Positions 6,677-13,927 of a DNA stretch of 15,712 bases are shown here, piece after piece. Every line of letters starts with the position of its first letter. Position 1 is the stretch's first letter. The position numbers and the translations under genes were made by a program. The notes beneath the pieces were generated by a model. It did not search any database. It saw only the letters and a program-made list of their open reading frames with translations, and was not told the origin of the DNA. This DNA comes from CAZBGL01 sp964491375 (GTDB lineage: Bacteria; Desulfobacterota; Deferrisomatia; Deferrisomatales; Deferrisomataceae), in contig CAZBGL010000007.1 in NCBI GenBank assembly GCA_964491375.1, forward strand, positions 1 to 15,712, in the 5' to 3' direction.

Positions 6677-7692
6677 AACATCCGCTCCTGCCCCCGGAAC
6701 GCCCGCCCCAGGTGACGGTAGGCCATCTCCGAGGCCACGCGGCCCCGCGCGGTGCGCAGCAGGTAGCCCTGTTGGATCAGGTACGGCTCGTACACGTCCT
6801 CCAGGGTGTCCTTCTGCTCGCCCAGGGCCGCCGCCAGGCTCTCGATGCCCACGGGCCCGCCGTTGAAGCGGTCAATGATGGTGAGCAGGATCCGCCGGTC
6901 CATCCGGTCGAGCCCCGCCCGGTCCACGTCCAGGGCGGACAGGGCCTGGTCCGCCACCTCCCGGGTAATGGTACCGGCGTGGTGGATCTCCGCGAAGTCC
7001 CGTACGCGCCGGAGCAGCCGGTTGGCGATGCGCGGGGTGCCGCGGCTGCGCCGGGCGATCTCGGCCGCGCCGTCGCGGGTGACGGGCACGCCCAACACCC
7101 GGGCGGAGCGCAACACGATCTGCTCCAGCTCCTGCGGCGTGTAGAACTCCATCCGGCCGATCACGCCGAACCGATCCCGCAGGGGCGCGGTCAGGAGGCC
7201 CGAGCGGGTGGTGGCGCCGATCAGGGTGAAACGGGGCAGGTCGATCTTGATGGACCGCGCCGAGGGTCCCTGTCCGATCAGGATGTCGAGCTGAAAGTCC
7301 TCCATGGCCGGGTAGAGCACCTCCTCCACCACGGGGCTCAGCCGATGGATCTCGTCGATGAACAGCACATCCCCGTCCTTGAGGTTGGTCAGGATGGCGG
7401 CCAGGTCCCCGGGCCGTTCCAGGACCGGCCCCGACGTGGTCTCGATGCCCACGCCCATTTCCCGCGCGATGATGTAGGCCAGGGTGGTCTTGCCCAGCCC
7501 GGGGGGGCCGGCGAACAACACGTGGTCCAACGGCTCCCCGCGACGCCGCGCGGCCTCGATGAACACCCTCAGGTTCGCCCGCAGCCGCTCCTGCCCGATG
7601 TAGTCGTCGAGCCGGGTCGGCCGGATGCCGGCCACGGCGGCCCGGTCCTCGTCCCGCACATCGGGAGAGAGCAGCCGTTCGTCGGTCTGCAT
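6673..7692 (-). CDS. ruvB: Holliday junction branch migration ATPase RuvB
   Basis: This 339-aa AAA+ motor assembles as hexameric rings on DNA and, with RuvA, drives Holliday-junction branch migration. Visible are the early IRPTRLDDYIGQ segment (23-34), Walker A GPPGLGKT (62-69), Walker B with DEIH (113-116), sensor 1 GATTRSG (159-165), the arginine-finger region LRDRFG (171-176) and sensor 2 in GTPRIANRLLRRVRDF. A winged-helix C-terminus ends in GQERMF. Length is normal. The ATG at 7692 has GAGGTGG just upstream, with short spacing. A 49-nt gap separates it from ruvA. Its stop overlaps the TTG start of a multiheme cytochrome, an unexpected downstream neighbour for ruvB. Confidence 0.98.
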   Translation of the reverse strand: MQTDERLLSPDVRDEDRAAVAGIRPTRLDDYIGQERLRANLRVFIEAARRRGEPLDHVLFAGPPGLGKTTLAYIIAREMGVGIETTSGPVLERPGDLAAILTNLKDGDVLFIDEIHRLSPVVEEVLYPAMEDFQLDILIGQGPSARSIKIDLPRFTLIGATTRSGLLTAPLRDRFGVIGRMEFYTPQELEQIVLRSARVLGVPVTRDGAAEIARRSRGTPRIANRLLRRVRDFAEIHHAGTITREVADQALSALDVDRAGLDRMDRRILLTIIDRFNGGPVGIESLAAALGEQKDTLEDVYEPYLIQQGYLLRTARGRVASEMAYRHLGRAFRGQERMF

Positions 7693-7741
7693 GCCACCTC
7701 AATAACGCGCCCGTTGAACCGTCTCCACGGGGGGCCGGGGC

Positions 7742-8335
7742 TCACCGCCGCGGTTTCAGCCCCCGCAGGGCCTCCCTCACGATCTCCTCCAGCCCCCGGG
7801 CGCCCCCGGCCTCGGCCTTGCGCACGGCCTCCGCCGCGACCCGGTGCGGATAGCCCAGGGCCTCCAGGGCGGCCACCGCGTCCCGGGCCGCGTCGGCCGG
7901 CGGAGGGGACACCCGGACGCCGGCGGGAGCGGTACTTCCCACCCGGTCCTTCAGCTCCAGCACGATCCGCTGGGCCAGCTTGCGCCCCACGCCTGGGACC
8001 ACGGTCAACGAGGCGGCGTCCTCGGAGGACAGGGCCCGGCGCAGCTCGGCCGGGGAGATCCCGGACAGGATCCGCAACGCCAGCTTGGGCCCCACGCCGC
8101 TCACGGCCTGGAGCCACCGGAACAGCTCCTCTTCGTCGGCCGTGGAAAACCCGTAGAGCTGGATCTCGTCCTCGCGGACCACGGTGATGATGCGGAGCCG
8201 GCACGTTCCGTCCCCCGGCGGAAGCGCCGCATAGGTGCTCAGCGGGACCCGCACCCGGTAGCCCACCCCGCCGGTATCCACCACCACCTCGCCGGGGGCC
8301 ACCCGTTCGACCCGTCCCTCCAGCCGGGCGATCAT
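7742..8335 (-). CDS. ruvA: Holliday junction DNA-binding protein RuvA
   Basis: This 197-aa protein binds four-way junctions as a tetramer and loads RuvB. The three expected parts are present: an OB-fold domain (about 1-63, starting MIARLEG and including VGYRVRVP), two helix-hairpin-helix motifs (SGVGPKLALRIL near 79-90 and PGVGRKLAQRIVLEL near 114-128), and after a Pro-rich linker a C-terminal three-helix domain (about 150-197, EALGYP...AVRKA) that contacts RuvB. Its ATG overlaps the ruvC stop (ATGA), which indicates coupling. A G-run (GGGGGGGCC) precedes the start. Nothing unusual is seen. Confidence 0.97.
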   Translation of the reverse strand: MIARLEGRVERVAPGEVVVDTGGVGYRVRVPLSTYAALPPGDGTCRLRIITVVREDEIQLYGFSTADEEELFRWLQAVSGVGPKLALRILSGISPAELRRALSSEDAASLTVVPGVGRKLAQRIVLELKDRVGSTAPAGVRVSPPPADAARDAVAALEALGYPHRVAAEAVRKAEAGGARGLEEIVREALRGLKPRR

Positions 8336-8832
8336 GGCCCCCCCCGGGCGGCCGCCTCGAGGGTCCGGGACGTGTGGAGGTGGCAGATCGCCACGGCCAG
8401 GGCATCGGCCGCATCCGGGGCCAGGCCCCCCCGGAGGCTCAGGAGGCGGCGCACCATCTCCTGCACCTGGTGTTTGCTCGCACGGCCGTAGCCCACCACC
8501 GCGTTCTTCACCTGCATGGGCGTGTACTCCACGACCGGCAGACCCGAATGCTCCGCCGCCAGGAGCACCGCCCCCCGGGCGTGTCCCAGGGTCAGGGCGG
8601 AACGGGCGTTCCGGGCGTGGAAGATCGTCTCCACGCTCACCTCGGAGGGTCCGTGTTCCCGGAAAATCGCCAGAAGCTCCCGGTAGATGCGGTCGAGGCG
8701 CGCCGCCAGCGGATCCTGGGAACGGGTCTGGACGACCCCGTGGGCGATCGCCACGAGGCGGTTCCCGTCCAGCGCCACGAGCCCGTATCCGGTGGCCCGC
8801 GTCCCGGGGTCCACCCCGGCCACGCAGCGCAT
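8332..8832 (-). CDS. ruvC: Holliday junction endonuclease RuvC
   Basis: This 166-aa RNase H-fold nuclease cuts Holliday junctions symmetrically after RuvAB branch migration. The four acidic catalytic residues sit where expected: Asp8 (GVDPGTRATGYG), Glu68 (SVETIF), and Asp140 and Asp143 (LAPDAADALAVAICH). The segment NAVVGYGRASKHQVQ carries the conserved basic DNA-contact region. The ATG at 8832 shares one base with the yebC stop (TGATG), and the stop overlaps ruvA. I see no strong ribosome-binding site of its own, so it probably relies on coupling to yebC. The much longer open frame upstream, through yebC and beyond, is antisense and frame shadow. Confidence 0.97.
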   Translation of the reverse strand: MRCVAGVDPGTRATGYGLVALDGNRLVAIAHGVVQTRSQDPLAARLDRIYRELLAIFREHGPSEVSVETIFHARNARSALTLGHARGAVLLAAEHSGLPVVEYTPMQVKNAVVGYGRASKHQVQEMVRRLLSLRGGLAPDAADALAVAICHLHTSRTLEAAARGGP

Positions 8833-9584
8833 CAGGCCCCGGCCATCCGTTCCATGTCCGCGGCGTCGATGTCGAAGTTCGCGTACACGTTCTGGACGTC
8901 GTCGTTGTCCTCGAGCATCTCCATGAGCCGCAGCATCCGCTCCGCGTCGGCCCCCTCCAGCCGCACCGTGTTCTTGGGGAGCATGGTCAGTTCGGCCGAC
9001 TCCACGGGCAGGCCGGCTTCCTCCACGGCCCTTTTCACCGCGTCGTACTGGGCGGGCTCGGTCAGGATCTCCCACACGTCCCCGCCGTCGCGCACGTCCT
9101 CCGCGCCCGCCTCGACGGCCACCTCCATCACCGCTTCCTCGTCGGCCCCGGCTTTGGGCACCGCGATGTACCCCCGGGCTTCGAACAGCCACGACACACA
9201 TCCGCTCTCGCCCAGGTTCCCCTTGTTCTTGCTGAAGGCGTGGCGGATCTCCGCCACCGTGCGGTTCCGGTTGTCCGTGAGCACCTCCACCATCACGGCC
9301 ACCCCGCCGGGCCCGTAGCCCTCGTACACCACCTGCTCGTAGTCCGCGCCGCCGCCCTCGCCGGTGCCCTTCCGGATGGCGCGCTCGATGTTGTCCTTGG
9401 GCATGTTGAACGACCGGGCCCGCTCGATGGCGTGGCGCAGCCTGGGGTTGGCCTCGGGATCGCCGCCGCCGAGGCGCGCGGCCACGGCGATCTCCTTGGC
9501 CAGCTTGGAGAAGATCTTGCCCCGCTTGGCGTCCTCGCGCGCCTTTTTGTGCTTGATGTTCGCCCACTTGCTGTGACCCGCCAT
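8832..9584 (-). CDS. yebC: YebC/TACO1 family protein (translation factor or transcriptional regulator)
   Basis: This 250-aa full-length member opens with the family signature MAGHSKWANIKHKK and continues with GKIFSKLAKEI, the MPKDNIERAI segment (61-70) and YEGYGPGGVAVMVE (87-100). The acidic C-terminal domains carry the usual EDNDDVQNVYANFD near the end. Family members were long annotated as DNA-binding regulators, but mitochondrial TACO1 and recent bacterial work point to a ribosome role in translating difficult stretches such as prolines. That would suit this Pro-rich, high-GC proteome. The ATG has a good GGAGG 8 nt upstream. It is the first gene of the ruvCAB operon, a common arrangement in deltaproteobacteria. 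Confidence 0.96.
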   Translation of the reverse strand: MAGHSKWANIKHKKAREDAKRGKIFSKLAKEIAVAARLGGGDPEANPRLRHAIERARSFNMPKDNIERAIRKGTGEGGGADYEQVVYEGYGPGGVAVMVEVLTDNRNRTVAEIRHAFSKNKGNLGESGCVSWLFEARGYIAVPKAGADEEAVMEVAVEAGAEDVRDGGDVWEILTEPAQYDAVKRAVEEAGLPVESAELTMLPKNTVRLEGADAERMLRLMEMLEDNDDVQNVYANFDIDAADMERMAGA

Positions 9585-9685
9585 GGGACCGTCCTCCTTC
9601 GCTGCCCTCGACCTCGGGCCCCCTCCGCGGCGGTGTCAAGGTAGCAGAACCGCGACCGCTCTGAAAAGGGGAGGCCGGGCCGGCG

Positions 9686-9714
9686 TTGACGGAGAGGGGC
9701 CGGGATGATGTGAT
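9686..9714 (+). promoter_or_regulatory. Candidate sigma70 promoter of the SH3-domain gene
   Basis: TTGACG (9686-9691, five of six to consensus) is followed after 17 nt by TGTGAT (9709-9714, four of six). Transcription would start near 9721, leaving a leader of about 33 nt before the ATG. Spacing is optimal, but the -10 match is moderate. Confidence 0.45.
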
Positions 9715-9753
9715 AGGGATCGTTGCCCTGGAACCCGGAAAAGGAGGCCGGCG

Positions 9754-10422
9754 ATGCGCCCTGTGGCTCTGGCGTTCGTGTTTCTGCTCGCCCTGCCCGG
9801 CGCCGCGCGCGCGGGACAAACGTTCTACGTGACCGACGAGTTCGAGATCACCCTGAGGGCCGGTCCCGGGCTGGACTACAAAATACTCACCATGCTCACC
9901 ACGGGGACCCCCCTCGAAAAACTGGAGGAATCGGAGGGCTGGGCCCGGGTGCGCACCCGGGACGGCCAGGAGGGCTGGGTGGTGGCGCGCTACCTCACCG
10001 GGGACCTGCCCAAGGCCCCCCAGCTGGAGGCGGCCCGGAGGGAACTGGCGGAGGTCCGGGCCGAGAACGCCCGGTTGCGCGAGGAAAACGGCACCCTCCG
10101 CCGGCGCGCCGACCAAGCCGAGGGGAAGGCCAGACAACTGGCCGCCCGCCTGCAAAAGGTGGAGAAGGAGTTCTCCCGGTGGAAGGAGGAGCACGCGGAC
10201 GCCGTGGCCCTCAAGAACCGCCTGGACGCGGTGGAGCGGGAACGGGCCGCCGCGCAGGAGGAACTGGCCCGGCTCCGAGGCGAGAACGCGGCGCTCCAGC
10301 AAAGGGAACGCTTCTACTGGTTCTTCTCCGGGGCCATGGTGCTCCTGGCCGGGTGGATCCTGGGCTACCTGTACGCCTCCTCCAGGCACCGCGCAAAGGG
10401 GCGGACGCGGTTCCGGTTCTGA
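9754..10422 (+). CDS. Signal-peptide SH3b / coiled-coil / C-terminal TM protein (TIGR04211/YgiM-like)
   Basis: This 222-aa envelope protein has a signal peptide (1-20, ending ALPGAARA), a bacterial SH3 domain (24-83, with LRAGPGLDYKILTML and EGWARVRTRDGQEGWVVARYL), a long charged coiled coil (about 90-184, rich in Glu/Arg/Leu heptads), one membrane helix (187-208) and a short basic tail. The order matches the SH3 domain protein family that includes E. coli YgiM. The SH3b domain may bind peptidoglycan, but the function is not established. The ATG has an excellent AAAGGAGG site 6 nt upstream. The gene stands alone, divergent from yebC and converging on asd with a 28-nt gap that contains no visible terminator. 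Confidence 0.85.
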   Translation: MRPVALAFVFLLALPGAARAGQTFYVTDEFEITLRAGPGLDYKILTMLTTGTPLEKLEESEGWARVRTRDGQEGWVVARYLTGDLPKAPQLEAARRELAEVRAENARLREENGTLRRRADQAEGKARQLAARLQKVEKEFSRWKEEHADAVALKNRLDAVERERAAAQEELARLRGENAALQQRERFYWFFSGAMVLLAGWILGYLYASSRHRAKGRTRFRF

Positions 10423-10450
10423 GGAGCCCGCGCCCGCCCCCGGTCCGTCC

Positions 10451-11470
10451 CTACAGGTGCTCCCGGACCAGGATCTCCGCGATCTGGACCGCGTTGAGGG
10501 CCGCCCCCTTGCGCACGTTGTCCGCCACCACCCACAGGTTGAGGCCGCTGTCCACGGTGTCGTCCTGCCGGATCCGTCCCACGTAGACCGGGTCCTTGCC
10601 GGCCGCGTCCACGGGCAGCGGATACCGGTTGTTCGCCGGGTCGTCCACCACCACCACGCCGGGGGCCTGCTCCAGCAGGGCGCGGGCCCGATCGGCCGTG
10701 ATGGGGCGCTCGAACTCCACGTTGACCGACTCGGAGTGACCGTAGAAGACCGGAACCCGTACCGTGGTGGCCGTGACCCGCACCGACGGGTCCTCGAGGA
10801 TCTTCTTGGTCTCGTTGACCATCTTCATCTCTTCCTTGGTGTAGGCGTTGTCGAGGAACACGTCGATGTGGGGCAGGCAGTTGAACGCGATCGGGTGGGG
10901 ATAGACCCCCGGAACGGCGGGGCGGAAGCCCAGCACGTCCCGGCTCTGGCGCTCCAGCTCCTCGATGGCCCGCTTTCCCGTGCCGGACACGGCCTGGTAG
11001 GTGCTGACCACGATCCGTCGGATGCGGGCCGCGTCGTGCAGGGGCTTGAGGGCCACCACCATCTGGATGGTGGAGCAGTTGGGGTTGGCGATGATGCCCC
11101 GCTTCCGGTACTCGGCGATGGCATGGGGATTCACCTCGGGCACCACCAGCGGCACGTCCGGTTCCATGCGGAAGTGGCTCGTGTTGTCCACCACCACCGC
11201 CCCGGCCTCCACGGCCGCCGGCGCGAACCGCGCGCTCACCGAACCGCCCGCCGAGAACAGGGCGATGTGGATCCCGCGGAAGCTCTCGGACGTGAGTTCC
11301 TGAACCTCCACGGCCTCCCCCCGGAAGCGCACGGTGCTTCCGGCGCTCCGGGCCGAGGCCAGGGGCCGGATCTCGCCGACGGGAAAATCGCGCTCCTCCA
11401 GGATTCGCAGCATCTCGGTGCCCACCGCTCCGGTCGCCCCCACCACCGCGACGTCGTAGGTCCTGCGCAT
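10451..11470 (-). CDS. asd: Aspartate-semialdehyde dehydrogenase
   Basis: This 339-aa enzyme reduces aspartyl phosphate to aspartate semialdehyde with NADPH, the branch point for lysine/diaminopimelate, threonine and methionine. The nucleotide-binding GATGAVG is at 11-17, the catalytic Cys132 lies in NPNCST (129-134), and the general-base His245 lies in VFYGHSESVNVEF. The SGTGKRAIEEL segment (162-172) and the C-terminal dimer region NLWVVADNVRKGAALNAVQIAE are intact. Length and motifs fit the Gram-positive/deltaproteobacterial short subfamily. A GGAGG site lies 10 nt before the ATG. It ends the operon that starts with the LeuB-like gene. The 63-nt gap upstream holds a GC hairpin. Confidence 0.97.
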   Translation of the reverse strand: MRRTYDVAVVGATGAVGTEMLRILEERDFPVGEIRPLASARSAGSTVRFRGEAVEVQELTSESFRGIHIALFSAGGSVSARFAPAAVEAGAVVVDNTSHFRMEPDVPLVVPEVNPHAIAEYRKRGIIANPNCSTIQMVVALKPLHDAARIRRIVVSTYQAVSGTGKRAIEELERQSRDVLGFRPAVPGVYPHPIAFNCLPHIDVFLDNAYTKEEMKMVNETKKILEDPSVRVTATTVRVPVFYGHSESVNVEFERPITADRARALLEQAPGVVVVDDPANNRYPLPVDAAGKDPVYVGRIRQDDTVDSGLNLWVVADNVRKGAALNAVQIAEILVREHL

Positions 11471-11500
11471 GGTGCTCTTTCCTCCGTTCCTGTCTCGGGC

Positions 11501-11522
11501 GCCCCGGACCGTGCACCGGGGC
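11501..11522. other. GC hairpin between the lipoprotein gene and asd
   Basis: A perfect 7-bp inverted repeat (GCCCCGG at 11501-11507, CCGGGGC at 11516-11522) with an 8-nt loop lies in the 63-nt gap, 12 nt past the lipoprotein stop on the transcript. There is no U tract, so it is not a typical terminator. It could attenuate transcription or act as an mRNA processing or stability element. Confidence 0.35.
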
Positions 11523-11533
11523 CGCGGATCCTG

Positions 11534-12616
11534 CTAGGGGCGGCCCTCCCCGCCGCACTCCCCCCCGCACGCCAGAGCCCGGATCCGCCGGATCGCCTCC
11601 CGGTACCGATCCCGGGGCGCCACCACCAGGGCCTGACGAAGGTGTTCGACCGCCTCCGTGAGCCGGCCCACCGCCCGCAGCGCCATGGCCAGGTTGTAAT
11701 GGGCCCAGGAGAGGTCCGGGTTCTCCGCCAGGCACGACTCCCAGGTCTGGATCGCATCCTGCCAGCGCCCCTGGGCCGCGAACAACAACCCCAGTTCGTT
11801 GCGCCGGGCCAAGCCGGCCGGCGCCGAGGGGTCGGCCAGTTCGAACGTTAGGTCCCGCAGTTCGTGCTCCGGCACCACGGCGCCCAGGAACCGGTCGTTG
11901 AGCCGGGCGAACAGGCGGCGCAGCAGCCGCTCCTGGGCCTGCCGGATCAGGCGGTCCGGGACGTCTCCCCGGTAGCAGAAGGACGGCACGGTGGCGGTGA
12001 TCTCGCGGTAGAGGGTGGCCACCACCTCCCCCCGCCGCACGTCCCAGACGCGGTAGCGGGCCCCCACCGTGCCCCAGTCCGTGCGGCAGAAGAGGGGTAC
12101 CGGCCGGTACGCCATCTTCTCCCGGTACGCCAGCTTGCCCTCTTCGGTCCACACGAACCCGTACTCGCCGGTGGGTTCCAGCGCGAGGGTCTCCTTCCGG
12201 CGCTCGAATCCCTCCACGAAGAACCGCTCCACACGGCCTCCGATCACGGCGTCCACGCCCACCCGGTCGTGGACCCAACGCAGCGCGCTGGGGGTTTCGT
12301 CCCACCGCACGGCCAGCCCGGCCTTCATCAGGCGACCGGCCATCTCATCGGGCCCCACCACGCGATAGGCGCCCGTGCCGGCCAACTGGCGCGCCAGACG
12401 GCGCGCCAGTTCCGGGCCCGAAGGGCCGGCGAACGGGATCACCCCCACCTCCGCGACGCACCGGTCGTACAGGTTCACCGGGGGAGGCCGGACCACGCGG
12501 ACCGTGATGCGCCGCACCCCGGCGCCCGGGCCCTGCGGCGAGGGGTGCAGGCCGCCACACGCGACAAGTCCCAGCAGGGCCGCGGCCCCGAACCGGGCCA
12601 CCCCCCTCGCGCGCAA
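11534..12616 (-). CDS. Lipoprotein with CsgG/TolB-N-like domain and TPR repeats
   Basis: This 360-aa protein has a lipoprotein signal: a basic start, a hydrophobic stretch and the lipobox LVAC with Cys20. Residues about 54-130 (VGVIPFAGPSGPELARRLARQL ... VDAVIGGRVERF) follow the pattern of CsgG/TolB-N-like lipoprotein domains. A middle beta-rich part (140-215) is unassigned. Two TPR units follow at about 271-303 and 304-337 (GLLFAAQGRWQDAIQTWESCL; NLAMALRAVGRLTEAVEHL). The tail contains CGGEC. I do not recognise a named family, but outer-membrane assembly or scaffolding is plausible. The start is TTG at 12616, only 4 nt beyond the leuB stop, using the GGAGGGG that overlaps the leuB end. A GTG five codons later has its G-run directly abutting it and is less likely. 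Confidence 0.75.
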   Translation of the reverse strand: MRARGVARFGAAALLGLVACGGLHPSPQGPGAGVRRITVRVVRPPPVNLYDRCVAEVGVIPFAGPSGPELARRLARQLAGTGAYRVVGPDEMAGRLMKAGLAVRWDETPSALRWVHDRVGVDAVIGGRVERFFVEGFERRKETLALEPTGEYGFVWTEEGKLAYREKMAYRPVPLFCRTDWGTVGARYRVWDVRRGEVVATLYREITATVPSFCYRGDVPDRLIRQAQERLLRRLFARLNDRFLGAVVPEHELRDLTFELADPSAPAGLARRNELGLLFAAQGRWQDAIQTWESCLAENPDLSWAHYNLAMALRAVGRLTEAVEHLRQALVVAPRDRYREAIRRIRALACGGECGGEGRP

Positions 12617-12620
12617 CGGT

Positions 12621-13697
12621 CTAATCCCCTCCGCCCCCCACCCGCTCGGCCACCATGTCGCCCACCTCTGTGGTGGAATATCCCATGCGGCCGGCGGCCA
12701 GGCTCTGGAGCCTGTGGGCGGTGACCCACTGGACCGCCTCCTCCACCGCCACCGCGGCCTCGGGCTCGCCCAGGGTGTCGAGCATCATGCCGGCTGCACA
12801 GATCGCCGCCAGGGGGTTGATCACGTTCTTCCCGGTGTACTTGGGAGCCGATCCCCCGATGGGCTCGAACATGCTGACGCCCTCGGGGTTGATGTTGCCG
12901 CCCGCCGCGATGCCCATCCCCCCCTGGATGATGGCCCCCAGGTCCGTGATGATGTCCCCGAACATGTTGTCCGTGACGATCACGTCGAACCACTCGGGGT
13001 TCTTCACCATCCACATGCAGGCCGCGTCCACGTGGGCGTAGTCGCGCTCCACGTCCGGGTACTCCGCTCCCACTTCGTTGAACACCCGCTCCCACAGGTC
13101 GAAGGCGTAGGTGAGCACGTTCGTCTTGCCCACCAGGGTGAGCTTCTTCCTCCGGTTCCGCCGGCGGCAGTAATCGAACGCGAAGCGGACGCACCGTTCC
13201 ACCCCCATCCGGGTGTTCACCGACTCCTGGATCGCCACCTCGTGCGGGGTGCCCTTGCGCAGGAACCCGCCGGCCCCCACGTACAGGCCTTCGGTGTTCT
13301 CCCGCACCACCACGAAGTCGATGTGCTCGGGGCCCTTGTCCTTCAGGGGGGTGTCCACCCCTGGGTACAGCTTCACCGGCCTCAGGTTCACGTACTGGTC
13401 CAGGGCGAACCGAAGCCTCAACAGGATACCCTGCTCCAGGATCCCGGGCCGCACGTCCGGGTGACCGATGGCCCCCAGCAGGATGGCGTCGGCCTGCCGC
13501 AGTTCCTCGATGGCCGAGTCGGGCAGGGTCTCGCCCGTGCTGAGGTAGTGGTCCCCCCCGAAGGGATACCGCTCGGTCTCCACCCGGAACCCGAACCGGT
13601 GCTCACACGCCCCCAACACCTTCAGGGCCTCGGCCACCACCTCGGGCCCGGTGCCGTCCCCCGGAATCACCGCGATCCGATACGTCCGATCCGACAT
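12621..13697 (-). CDS. leuB: 3-isopropylmalate dehydrogenase-like decarboxylating dehydrogenase
   Basis: This 358-aa member of the isocitrate/isopropylmalate dehydrogenase family performs NAD(P)-dependent oxidative decarboxylation of a 2-hydroxyacid. The PGDGTGPEV start (12-20), the LRP substrate arginine (105-107), VRENTEGLY with Tyr139, Lys191 and the metal-binding Asp224, Asp248 and Asp252 (DNMFGDIITD) are all present. The neighbour asd and the operon form suggest the biosynthetic leucine enzyme. However, DQYVNLRPVKLYPG and IDFVVVRENTEG resemble D-malate/tartrate dehydrogenases, and APKYTGK has Lys-Tyr where classic LeuB has Asp-Ile. The substrate and coenzyme are therefore uncertain; isocitrate, homoisocitrate or D-malate are alternatives. 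The ATG at 13697 has GGAGG 4 nt upstream. The gene is served by the promoter at 13742-13770. Confidence 0.75.
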   Translation of the reverse strand: MSDRTYRIAVIPGDGTGPEVVAEALKVLGACEHRFGFRVETERYPFGGDHYLSTGETLPDSAIEELRQADAILLGAIGHPDVRPGILEQGILLRLRFALDQYVNLRPVKLYPGVDTPLKDKGPEHIDFVVVRENTEGLYVGAGGFLRKGTPHEVAIQESVNTRMGVERCVRFAFDYCRRRNRRKKLTLVGKTNVLTYAFDLWERVFNEVGAEYPDVERDYAHVDAACMWMVKNPEWFDVIVTDNMFGDIITDLGAIIQGGMGIAAGGNINPEGVSMFEPIGGSAPKYTGKNVINPLAAICAAGMMLDTLGEPEAAVAVEEAVQWVTAHRLQSLAAGRMGYSTTEVGDMVAERVGGGGD

Positions 13698-13741
13698 GCT
13701 TCCTCCGCTCCGCAGCGTGTTCTCTGTGAAAGGGGTCTACT

Positions 13742-13770
13742 TTCATACAAGCCACGCCGTGCCAGGTCAA
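13742..13770 (-). promoter_or_regulatory. Sigma70-type promoter of the leuB-lipoprotein-asd operon
   Basis: On the minus strand, TTGACC (13770-13765) is followed by a 17-nt spacer and TATGAA (13747-13742). The predicted start near 13735 gives a leader of about 38 nt to the leuB ATG. The match is five of six and four of six at ideal spacing. The leader is too short for a leucine leader peptide attenuator. Confidence 0.6.
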
Positions 13771-13850
13771 ACGTAAACCGCTTTCCGCGGGGCCAAACCG
13801 TGCCCGGCCACCCCGATTGAAACGGCGTTGTGTTTTTTGTCCCCGGAACC

Positions 13851-13880
13851 TTTACAAGCCGTCTCGGCTGTTTCTAAAAT
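13851..13880 (+). promoter_or_regulatory. Sigma70-type promoter of the kinase-HDOD operon
   Basis: TTTACA (13851-13856) and TAAAAT (13875-13880) each match the consensus at five of six positions, with an 18-nt spacer. Transcription would start near 13887, about 40 nt before the TTG start. It diverges from the leuB promoter about 80 nt away, so one regulator could affect both. Confidence 0.65.
13857..13869. promoter_or_regulatory. Inverted repeat inside the kinase promoter spacer
   Basis: AGCCG (13857-13861) and CGGCT (13865-13869) are perfect complements around a 3-nt centre, lying exactly between the -35 and -10 of the kinase promoter. This position would let a bound dimer block RNA polymerase, so I propose it as an operator. 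The binding protein is unknown, and a 5-bp arm may arise by chance in GC-rich DNA. Confidence 0.35.
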
Positions 13881-13927
13881 GCCGCCATCCCAGCCCTGTA
13901 CCATAACGGGGGGGCAGGGGGTACGTC

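Noticed and set aside
9634..9639. TTGACA on the minus strand as -35 of yebC
   Set aside because: A perfect -35 hexamer, but the position 17 nt downstream reads CGAGGT, with no usable -10. The yebC promoter remains unidentified.
8332..10389. 685-codon minus-strand frame that ends as RuvC
   Set aside because: Only the last 166 codons match RuvC. The rest runs antisense to the SH3-domain gene and out of frame through yebC, so it is not a fusion.
10423..10450. Bidirectional terminator between the SH3 gene and asd
   Set aside because: The 28-nt gap is C-rich, with no inverted repeat and no T or A tract.
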